DNA of 7,112 nucleotides, taken from contig JAAYGP010000253.1 of NCBI GenBank assembly GCA_012727625.1, positions 1 to 7,112 on the forward strand, in the 5' to 3' direction. The notes under the pieces were generated by a model, which worked only from the letters and a program-made list of their open reading frames with translations, was not told where the DNA came from and searched no databases. The DNA is from Clostridiaceae bacterium. GTDB taxonomy: Bacteria > Bacillota > Clostridia > DSM-8532. The position numbers and the translations under genes are program-made. Below, piece after piece: positions 1 through 5,572 of the stretch (its first letter is position 1; every line of letters starts with the position of its first letter).

Positions 1-65
1 AAATAGAAAAGGGGATATCTCTTCTGGTATTATACTTAAAACATTAAATATCTGCTCGTATGAAA

Positions 66-97
66 AAGCACCGTTTTTTGGTGCTTATGTTTTGTTT
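66..97 (+). terminator. Rho-independent terminator of an upstream gene
   Basis: A perfect 7-bp stem, AAGCACC (66-72) with GGTGCTT (80-86), encloses a 7-base loop and is followed by a T-rich tail (ATGTTTTGTTTATTTT, 87-102). This is the usual form of an intrinsic terminator and probably ends transcription of a gene to the left of the window. The A-tract before the stem gives a short T-run on the other strand, so weak bidirectional action is possible, although no leftward gene is seen nearby. Confidence 0.75.
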
Positions 98-136
98 ATT
101 TTAGGACATTTTCAAAAACGCTTGACATAGAAAAAT

Positions 137-197
137 GGGGATACAACCTGGCGCTTAATCCTCGGTTGCTGTTCTCCCGTTATTTTTATTATTTTTT
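137..197 (+). other. Candidate leader stem-loop with T-rich tail
   Basis: CAACC (144-148) pairs perfectly with GGTTG (164-168). An outer helix, GGG (137-139) with CCC (176-178), closes the structure across an asymmetric internal loop, and the terminal loop is 15 bases. A strongly T-rich stretch follows (179-197, including TTATTTTTATTATTTTTT). It could be a weak terminator or part of a structured RNA leader. The GGTTG strand can also pair with the loop of the hairpin at 236-280. It matches no riboswitch class that I recognise, and transcription through it is not shown. Confidence 0.35.
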
Positions 198-206
198 GAT
201 TAACTC

Positions 207-235
207 TTGATAATAATATTTGTTAGTGCTAATAT
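207..235 (+). promoter_or_regulatory. Candidate sigma-A promoter for the HAD gene
   Basis: TTGATA (207-212, five of six matches to the -35 consensus) is followed after 17 bp by TAATAT (230-235). That -10 box is weaker, but is preceded by TG one base upstream (227-228), the extended -10 form. Transcription would start near 242, inside the left arm of the 236-280 hairpin, leaving a leader of about 70 bases. If this is the only promoter, the lower part of that hairpin would not be in the RNA and the dyad would more likely act as DNA. Confidence 0.5.
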
Positions 236-292
236 AAAGCCCGTGGGCACGGACAACCGAATTTTTCCCATGCGGGCTTTAATATTTCTTTT
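236..292 (+). terminator. Strong hairpin upstream of the HAD gene (terminator, attenuator or operator)
   Basis: AAAGCCCG (236-243) pairs perfectly with CGGGCTTT (273-280). TGGG (244-247) then pairs with CCCA (267-270) across a two-base bulge, giving a 12-bp GC-rich stem with a 19-base loop. The tail AATATTTCTTTTATTATT is moderately T-rich, so the element resembles an intrinsic terminator on the plus strand. No coding gene lies between it and the terminator at 66-97. It may therefore end a short leader RNA, attenuate transcription into the HAD gene, or serve as a protein-binding dyad. A smaller inverted repeat, CCGTGGGCACGG (241-252), overlaps its left arm. Confidence 0.55.
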
Positions 293-304
293 ATTATTGC
301 AAAC

Positions 305-309
305 GAGGT
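305..309 (+). promoter_or_regulatory. Ribosome binding site deciding the HAD start
   Basis: GAGGT lies 6 bases before the ATG at 316 but directly abuts the ATG at 310, which is too close for initiation. The spacing therefore selects 316 as the start and removes two residues (Met-His) from the longest open frame. Confidence 0.75.
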
Positions 310-315
310 ATGCAC

Positions 316-969
316 ATGATTAAAGGCATTGTATTTGATATGGACGGACTGATGTTTGACACTGAGAGAATTGCCATGGATGGCTGGGATTATGCGGCGC
401 GTAAGCTGGGTCTTGTAATCCCCAGGGAAATACAGATAAAAACACTGGGTTTGACCGAAGAAAGCACAAAACAAATTTTCGAGGATTACATGGGTAATAG
501 TTTTGATTTTGATAAAGCCGAAGAATTGCGTATTGAATATGTATATTCATTCATTGAAAAAAATGGTGTGCCTCTTAAGAAAGGGCTTTTTGAGCTTCTC
601 GACTATTTGAGAGCCAATAAATACTCTACCGCGGTCGCCACATCAACCGAAGAGGAAAAGGCTGTGTATCTTTTGAAAAAAGCCGGCGTATACGGGTATT
701 TTGATGTTGTTGTCTGCGGAAACATGATTGAGAAAGGAAAGCCGAAACCGGACATTTATTTGAAAGCAGGTGAGCTTCTGGGAATATCCCCGTCGGACTG
801 TTTGGCTCTGGAAGATTCAATCAACGGAATATTATCAGCCAGCCGGGCAGGGATGAAGCCTGTAATGATACCGGATATGGTCCGGCCGGATAAGGAAACA
901 GAAAAACTATTGTATGCCAGGCTGTCATCATTGCCTGATGTAATTGGTCTGCTGGAAGACAGCCAATGA
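316..969 (+). CDS. HAD-superfamily sugar-phosphate phosphatase / beta-phosphoglucomutase-like protein
   Basis: This 217-residue soluble protein has all four motifs of HAD subfamily IA. Motif I is FDMDG, with nucleophile Asp8 and acid/base Asp10. Motif II is VATST around Thr109/Ser110. Motif III is GKPKPD with Lys142, and motif IV is LEDS with Glu166/Asp167 for magnesium. Residues about 15-85 form the small helical cap that sets substrate choice. The length and the GKPxPDIY and EDSxxG signatures fit the beta-phosphoglucomutase, phosphoglycolate and 2-deoxyglucose-6-phosphate phosphatase group. Phosphatase and mutase cannot be told apart by eye, so no symbol is given. ATG 316 is chosen because of its ribosome site. 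The gene appears monocistronic, follows a structured leader and converges on the regulator gene with 3 bp between stops. A role in metabolising imported sugar is plausible but rests only on proximity. Confidence 0.9.
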   Translation: MIKGIVFDMDGLMFDTERIAMDGWDYAARKLGLVIPREIQIKTLGLTEESTKQIFEDYMGNSFDFDKAEELRIEYVYSFIEKNGVPLKKGLFELLDYLRANKYSTAVATSTEEEKAVYLLKKAGVYGYFDVVVCGNMIEKGKPKPDIYLKAGELLGISPSDCLALEDSINGILSASRAGMKPVMIPDMVRPDKETEKLLYARLSSLPDVIGLLEDSQ

Positions 970-972
970 CAC

Positions 973-3263
973 TTATACTCTTGAACTGTTTGCCCTGAAA
1001 GCTGACGGCGTGACCCCGTATGTCTTTTTGAACAAAGTTGAAAAATAAGTTATATTATAAATGCCAACTTTTTCGCATATTCTGGAGGATGGCTCATTGG
1101 TTGTGCTTAACAATTCTTTTGCTTTTTCCAACCGTATATTGTTCAGGTAATCATTAAACGATACTGATGTTATGCTCTTAAAGAGCTTTCCAAGGTATCC
1201 CGCGGACAATTCAACCTTATCGGCGACTACATCAAGGGAAAGGTTCGGATCGCTGTAATTGTCCATAATATACTTTTTCACATTTTCCACTATATTGCAA
1301 TACCTTTGCATATTCATATTACTATTCATTTCGTTGATACGATCACATATTTTTACTGAAAGCTCGGTAATCAAATCAGAAATATCCTTCATTGTTTCTG
1401 CACTGGTTATGCGTTCCAAATCCAGATACTGCCTGAAGAAATTATCCTGTGAATTAATAAAATTGCTGTATTTCTTTACTATTGCCGTTACAAGATGATT
1501 GGAATAATTAACAGCCTCATAGTAGTTAACCTCGGATATATGATTTATGAAGCTTGTTATGGATTTATTTATAAGTTTATTATCGCAAAGGTGTAATGCA
1601 CTAATCAGCTTTCTCTCTGTGTCCAGAGGATAGAATGAAGTCTTCTCAGCTTGTGTGGCAAATTTCCTGTGATCAATTATGCTTTCATAGCCTAAGAACA
1701 GGCGATATCTCCCATATTCCTTAAGAGTTTTATAGGATTTTGAAAGTTCCCTTATCGACTCCAAAACATCTCCTATATATATGGATACGGTAAAATTAAA
1801 ATGTTTGCGTATAGCATCCTGGATTTCAGCCAAAGTCAGAAATACTTCATCCGGTAAACTATCATCATTCATTAAGGCTAAAACAGCCACCTCATCTTCT
1901 TCAACTGAGCATGAATCATTTTTAAAATGCCTGAGCAGAAGCTCCTGGGAGATATTGCTGACAATGAAGCGAAGCAGACTTACTTCTTTTTCTGTTTTAT
2001 ATAACTTTATGTTTTTAATGTCATCAATCTTAAATATAAAAAGGCAATAATACCGCGATGAAAGCTGATTTCCTATGTTGCTGAAAACTTCCTGCAGCAA
2101 ATTGAAGCTTCCTGAACCTCCCTTAAGCAGATTGTAAATATAATTTTCCTTTATCAAACAGGATGCTTTTTTTATGGATGTGCTTAACATCTCAGATGAC
2201 TCCCGGGATTTTATAAAAGCATCCAGCAAATACTGATATTCGTCCACTCTGCCGGCGTTTATGCTGCCGACCTTTTCCATGAGCGACTTTATGGGGTTGT
2301 ATATTGCGCTTGTCAACATAAATGATACTATAATACCCACGATAACAATTATCACTGAAACTATAATAATTGTTTTCTGTAACTCATGAATATTCGCAAC
2401 CAGCTTATTGTACTGTTTAACGCTGACAAAGCTCCAGTCGAACTTGTCAGACTTGATATATGTAACAAGATGCTTTTCATTATCAATGTTTGTAACCAGA
2501 CTTCCTGCCTGGTTTTCATCATCAAGAATGCTTTGTACGTAATTTTGTCCGGAAATATCATGCATAAACAAAAGGGGATCCGAATGAGATACTATAAGGC
2601 CTTCTGAATCCATGACAAATGTGGATGGCTCAAATGAAACACCACCTATACTGCTTACAGTATTTATAATATAATTCTGATCAATATTTATAACAATAAC
2701 AGAGGACGAGGTCTTACTCATTGAGTATTCAGGGAAAATTATAAAAGTGACCAAATCATATTCCTTCACATAATCGTAGTATCGTGTTACAGCCTTTCTT
2801 GGGTATATTTCAATATGCTTGACTCTGCTGCTGATTAAAACAGCTTCATCAATAGGAATATCCAGGGTGTCAAATTTTCTTCCGTTATCAAGGTTGTATA
2901 ACCCTATACTGCGAATAAACGAATAGACGTTCTGTATATTGGTCAATTGCCGCGATATATTGTAATAAACTACTTTATCGATATTTTCCGAATGAAAAAA
3001 GGAAACAACATTATTATCGTTTATCAGGTAGGAACTGATCGTTAAAACCTGTTCATATATTAAATCCGCCGCATAACTGGTCTGAGCCAGCATTTGTTTT
3101 GATGTATTGTCTATTTCCCTGGCAGTGCTTGCAGAAAACAGAAAAAAAGCAGGCAGCTTAATACAGCAACTGTAGCAATAAACATAAGGCAAAATGACGC
3201 GATGATTCTTCGGTATATTTTGAACTGCAATATTCTTTTAAAGAGTTTTTTTATTAACGCCAT
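973..3263 (-). CDS. Membrane-bound Cache/AraC-family transcriptional regulator, with an apparent frameshift
   Basis: The gene probably regulates the divergent sugar transporter. From ATG 3263, frame 0 encodes a basic N-terminus (MALIKKLFKRILQFKIYRR) and most of a membrane helix, then reaches TAG at 3113-3111 after 50 codons. A -1 shift at the T-run 3148-3142 joins it to the long frame ending at 973, giving 763 residues. In that numbering, the first helix is about 20-43, an extracellular Cache-like region about 46-295, the second helix about 298-320 (from TIIIVSVIIVIVGIIV), a juxtamembrane segment and weakly conserved cytoplasmic region about 323-655, and the AraC domain about 658-757. The two DNA-binding helix-turn-helix units start near LSLDVVADKV and RICEKVGIYN; the end motif YGVTPSAFR is typical. 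Without the shift, the long frame opens only at a TTG (3192) that has no ribosome site and lacks half the membrane anchor. Either the sequence has lost a T, the gene is damaged, or it is expressed by slippage. Confidence 0.85.
3141..3149 (-). other. Frameshift site in the regulator gene (T7 run, slippery heptamer)
   Basis: On the coding strand the sequence reads CTT TTT TTC in frame 0, where T_TTT_TTC is a canonical -1 slippery heptamer. Slipping back one base makes the next codon CTG at 3141 and continues into the long frame (LFSASTAREID), completing the first membrane helix without a break. The same repair results from adding one T to the run of seven. I see no strong stem or pseudoknot just downstream that would favour programmed frameshifting. 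Confidence 0.8.
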
Positions 3264-3272
3264 TGCATTGCT

Positions 3273-3279
3273 ACCCCCC
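3273..3279 (-). promoter_or_regulatory. Ribosome binding site of the regulator gene
   Basis: On the coding strand, GGGGGGT lies 9 bases before ATG 3263. It is purine-rich but not the standard GGAGG. A second ATG at 3268 is in another frame and stops after four codons, so 3263 is the sensible start. No such site precedes the TTG at 3192. Confidence 0.55.
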
Positions 3280-3331
3280 GGAAATTACAGTTCCAGTAAC
3301 CCTCCGAAAACACAAAGTGAAAAGTACTTAT

Positions 3332-3360
3332 ATTTTAATATACAAAGACAAATTTTACAA
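3332..3360 (-). promoter_or_regulatory. Candidate promoter of the regulator gene
   Basis: On the minus strand, TTGTAA (3360-3355) is followed after 17 bp by TAAAAT (3337-3332), which matches five of six bases of the -10 consensus. Transcription would start near 3325, about 60 bases before the start codon. An AAGTACTT palindrome lies at 3322-3329, around the predicted start. AT-rich sequence often yields chance matches. Confidence 0.4.
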
Positions 3361-3556
3361 ATATAACACATTTCCAGGCCTATAAGTCTGCTCCTACTGA
3401 AAAATGACTGTATAACAAGGTCTGCGGGCAATAATAACTCTGTTGCCGGACAAGGGATATAAGTATTATGTTAATTAATTACTTTATATTGAAAATTATA
3501 TCCGGTTTTTAAAACTAATATTTTTAAATATTGAAATTAGTTGCTGATTTTCAAAA

Positions 3557-3586
3557 TTTACAGCTTCATAACTTCAATGCTAATAT
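3557..3586 (+). promoter_or_regulatory. Candidate promoter of the transporter operon
   Basis: TTTACA (3557-3562, five of six matches) and TAATAT (3581-3586) are 18 bp apart. TG at 3578-3579 makes an extended -10 box identical to the one proposed upstream of the HAD gene. The predicted start near 3593 leaves a short leader of about 28 bases with the ribosome site AAGGAGG at 3605-3611. The inverted TTGAAAAT copy (3547-3554) lies just upstream of the -35 box, where an AraC-type activator could contact RNA polymerase. Confidence 0.5.
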
Positions 3587-3600
3587 AAAAGCATCTTGAA
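3573..3600. promoter_or_regulatory. Inverted repeat overlapping the operon -10 box
   Basis: TTCA-ATGCT (3573-3581) is matched by AGCAT (3590-3594) and, after two unpaired bases, TGAA (3597-3600). The -10 hexamer lies partly in the left arm and partly in the 8-base centre. Such a dyad could be an operator for a repressor or simply a chance feature of AT-rich DNA. Confidence 0.3.
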
Positions 3601-3620
3601 AGAAAAGGAGGATTACAACA

Positions 3621-4601
3621 ATGCAAAAATCTTCCTCTTATCTGCAATTTCAGAATGGACCTGTATCCAAAAAAAAGAAAAAAAGAGGAAACACATTTTT
3701 AAGGGATGTCAGAAAAAACATTTTTTCCTACCTGATTGCACTACCGGCGCTTATATACGTTTTTATCTACAGCTATTGTTCATATCCCTATATGATCATT
3801 GCTTTCCAGGAATACAGCTTCAGAACAAATATTTTTAACAGCAAATGGATTGGTTTTAAAAATTTTGAGTTTTTTTTCAAATCAAAATATGCGTATACAG
3901 TTACGTTTAATACAATTTACCTGAATTTACTGTTTATAATTACAGGTACGCTGGTATCAGTTCTGCTTGCGCTGATGCTGAATGAGCTCAGATGCAGATG
4001 GTTCATTAAGTTTGCCCAGTCCAGCATGCTTTTTCCGAACTATATTTCATGGGTGGTTGTCAGCTATATTTTGTTCAGTTTTCTTTCAACTGAATATGGC
4101 TTGATTAACAAAATATTAATTGCCCTTGGATACGAGCGTATTAACTGGTACCTTAGAGCTGATCTGTGGCGTGGCATACTTGTCTTTGCCCGGATTTGGA
4201 AAAGTTCAGGAATAAATGCTGTCATTTTTCTTGCTGCCATAGCCGGTATAGACGATTCCCAATATGAAGCAGCCGCAATAGACGGAGCAACCCGGCTGCA
4301 GCAAACAATGCACATAACCATTCCTCTTATTATGCCCACAGTATTGATTATGACATTATTGGCCGTAGGGAAGGTTATGTACGGGGATTTTGGAATGATT
4401 TATGCCATGATTGGAGACAATGGTGTTCTTTACCGCACTACCGATATAATTGATACATATGTCTTCAGAGCTTTACGGCAAATCGGGGATCCATCCCAGG
4501 CAATGGCAATAGGCTTGTTCCAGTCAGTTGTCGGGTTCATCATGGTTTACGGATCAAATAAAATAACCAAGCGATTTTTCCCGGAGGGTGCACTGTTTTA
4601 A
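3621..4601 (+). CDS. ABC sugar transporter permease, LplB/YteP type (CUT1)
   Basis: This 326-residue inner-membrane protein is one half of the channel of a binding-protein-dependent oligosaccharide importer. A basic cytoplasmic N-terminus (residues 17-22 are five Lys and one Arg) precedes about six membrane helices near 34-56, 98-121, 134-156, 183-205, 235-255 and 295-312. The permease signature that docks the ATPase is at 216-235: EAA, Gly222, then ITIP in the usual EAA-x3-G-x9-I-x-LP pattern. The C-terminus (KRFFPEGALF) resembles the LplB group. The start has an ideal AAGGAGG site 9 bases upstream. It is the first gene of the operon, 46 bp before the second permease. The lysine codons form an A8-G-A7 tract (3669-3684) containing A_AAA_AAG, a potential slippage site; the reading frame itself is intact. 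The substrate cannot be read from sequence. Confidence 0.93.
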   Translation: MQKSSSYLQFQNGPVSKKKKKRGNTFLRDVRKNIFSYLIALPALIYVFIYSYCSYPYMIIAFQEYSFRTNIFNSKWIGFKNFEFFFKSKYAYTVTFNTIYLNLLFIITGTLVSVLLALMLNELRCRWFIKFAQSSMLFPNYISWVVVSYILFSFLSTEYGLINKILIALGYERINWYLRADLWRGILVFARIWKSSGINAVIFLAAIAGIDDSQYEAAAIDGATRLQQTMHITIPLIMPTVLIMTLLAVGKVMYGDFGMIYAMIGDNGVLYRTTDIIDTYVFRALRQIGDPSQAMAIGLFQSVVGFIMVYGSNKITKRFFPEGALF

Positions 4602-4647
4602 GTATTGTGTTTTATTTCTGAGATTTTGCAATTGATTGGAGGTAACC

Positions 4648-5520
4648 ATGAAAAAATTCAGTTTTTCAAAATTTTTAATATATGCCTTTATTTCAATATA
4701 TACGATATTATGCCTTGCGCCGATGGTGCTTACACTTATGGTTTCGTTCACCGATGAATCGACCATAATGAAAAACGGATATAGCTTCATACCCGAGAAG
4801 TTTTCGCTTTATGCTTACAAGCTTATGTTTCAGGATGGTTCAAGCGTTGTAAACGGGTATATTATTTCCGTAGGCGTGACCATTGTCGGGACATTTCTTG
4901 CGCTTATAATAACAGGCCTTGCTGCATATACACTTTCAAATAAAAATGTAAAATACCGCAACGCACTTTCTTTATATTTCTTCATTACCATGATTTTTTC
5001 CTCGGGTGTTGTTCCGTGGTATCTGATTTGCAGGGCTGTGGGAACCAGGGATAACATTCTCGCCCTGTTGGTTCCAAACCTCCTGTTTAATCCCTTTAAT
5101 CTTTTTCTGGTCAGAAACTTTATGGACGGAATACCTGATTCTTTGAGAGAGTCTGCAACAATTGACGGAGCAAATGATATGTTTATAGCATTTAAAATCT
5201 ACTTTCCGCTTAGTGTTCCTGTTCTTGCCACTGTTGGTCTGTTCTATGGGCTTGCATACTGGAACGATTGGTGGAATGCCATAATGCTTGTGGATAATGA
5301 AAAATTATTCCCGATACAATATCTTTTGCTGCAGTTGAGATCTCAGATACAGATGCTCAGGGAACTGCAATTCCTCAGCAGAACAGGAACAGCGACTCCG
5401 CCTGCAGAGTCCCTGAAGATGGCCACCGCCATTATAACAATCGGACCAATAGTCATACTGTATCCTTATTTGCAGAAATATTTTGTGAAAGGTCTGATTG
5501 TTGGCTCTGTCAAGGGCTGA
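4648..5520 (+). CDS. ABC sugar transporter permease, LplC/YtcP type (CUT1)
   Basis: This 290-residue inner-membrane protein is the partner of the preceding permease. Membrane helices fall near 10-33, 70-95, 107-127, 137-157, 187-207 and 259-277. The ATPase-docking loop is at 168-190, with E168-SA, Gly174 and a following IYFPLSVP. The C-terminus YPYLQKYFVKGLIVGSVKG is characteristic of this subfamily. ATG 4648 is chosen because GGAGG at 4638-4642 lies 5 bases before it. A longer frame from TTG 4636 would place that start codon on the ribosome site itself and is rejected. The substrate is unknown. The missing ATPase is expected to be encoded elsewhere, as is usual for this class. Confidence 0.93.
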   Translation: MKKFSFSKFLIYAFISIYTILCLAPMVLTLMVSFTDESTIMKNGYSFIPEKFSLYAYKLMFQDGSSVVNGYIISVGVTIVGTFLALIITGLAAYTLSNKNVKYRNALSLYFFITMIFSSGVVPWYLICRAVGTRDNILALLVPNLLFNPFNLFLVRNFMDGIPDSLRESATIDGANDMFIAFKIYFPLSVPVLATVGLFYGLAYWNDWWNAIMLVDNEKLFPIQYLLLQLRSQIQMLRELQFLSRTGTATPPAESLKMATAIITIGPIVILYPYLQKYFVKGLIVGSVKG

Positions 5521-5544
5521 TATAAATCCCTTTGGGGGCTTATA
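5521..5544 (+). other. Stem-loop between the second permease and lipoprotein genes
   Basis: Directly after the permease stop codon, TATAA (5521-5525) pairs with TTATA (5540-5544). Inside it, TCCC (5527-5530) pairs with GGGG (5535-5538, one G-U pair), with one mismatch and a TTTG loop. There is no T-run after it, so it does not look like a terminator. It lies about 14 bases before the lipoprotein ribosome site. It may stabilise a processed lipoprotein message or reduce coupling with upstream translation. Confidence 0.5.
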
Positions 5545-5557
5545 TAAAAAATATGAA

Positions 5558-5566
5558 AAGGAGAGG
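5558..5566 (+). promoter_or_regulatory. Ribosome binding site deciding the lipoprotein TTG start
   Basis: AAGGAGAGG lies 6 to 9 bases before TTG 5573. The nearby ATG at 5553 is out of frame and stops after seven codons. An in-frame TTG at 5498 would start inside the upstream permease and add 25 charged residues before the signal peptide. TTG 5573 is therefore the supported start. Confidence 0.8.
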
Positions 5567-5572
5567 ATTTCA

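Larger units (their letters stand above)
1..315. other. Non-coding region upstream of the HAD gene
   Basis: No convincing coding region lies in these 315 bases. Positions 1-65 show nothing I can assign; the TAG at 4-6 might be the stop of a gene ending at the window edge, but this cannot be tested. The rest carries the terminator at 66-97, a stem-loop with a T-rich tail at 137-197, a candidate promoter at 207-235, a strong hairpin at 236-280 and the ribosome site of the HAD gene at 305-309. Such a concentration of structure in a short leader suggests regulation of the HAD gene rather than an empty spacer. Confidence 0.7.
3264..3620. other. Divergent intergenic control region
   Basis: These 357 bases lie between the regulator (leftward) and the transporter operon (rightward) and contain no credible gene. 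They hold a candidate promoter in each direction and several short repeats. TTGAAAAT occurs at 3489-3496, TTGAAAT at 3531-3537, and the inverted form ATTTTCAA at 3547-3554. An AT-only inverted repeat, AATATTT-TT-AAATATT, lies at 3517-3532. A GC-richer imperfect inverted repeat, GGCAA (3427-3431) with TTGCC (3443-3447), stands out in the AT-rich background. A divergent regulator commonly binds such a region, but no site can be assigned with certainty, and I see no good match to a catabolite-response (cre) site. Confidence 0.7.

Noticed and set aside
122..150. Perfect TTGACA (-35 consensus) as a promoter
   Set aside because: No acceptable -10 box lies 16-18 bp downstream; the sequence there is AACCTGG.
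149..170. Possible sigma-54 promoter (TGGCGC and TTGCT)
   Set aside because: The GG and GC dinucleotides are 18 bp apart instead of the required 12.
1004..1029. Short inverted repeat followed by TTTTT as a terminator for the HAD gene
   Set aside because: The stem is only ACGG with CCGT, and the bases encode the conserved YGVTPSAFR end of the AraC domain, which explains them.
3111..3192. Regulator gene starting at TTG 3192
   Set aside because: There is no ribosome site before it and it truncates a membrane helix that is complete if the upstream frame is joined at the T-run. The ATG at 3263 has a purine-rich site and encodes the expected N-terminus.
3470..3480. TTAATTAATTA as an operator or repeat
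   Set aside because: It is a short low-complexity AT palindrome in a very AT-rich region, with no partner copy.
3596..3838. 80-codon open frame overlapping the first permease
   Set aside because: Its TTG start runs into the permease ribosome site, and its frame is only the shifted reading of the permease gene, with no recognisable product.
4636..4647. Second permease starting at TTG 4636
   Set aside because: This TTG overlaps the GGAGG ribosome site that serves ATG 4648, so it cannot be the start.
5498..5572. Lipoprotein starting at TTG 5498 inside the upstream permease
   Set aside because: It adds a charged 25-residue extension before a normal lipoprotein signal peptide and ignores the ribosome site at 5558-5566.
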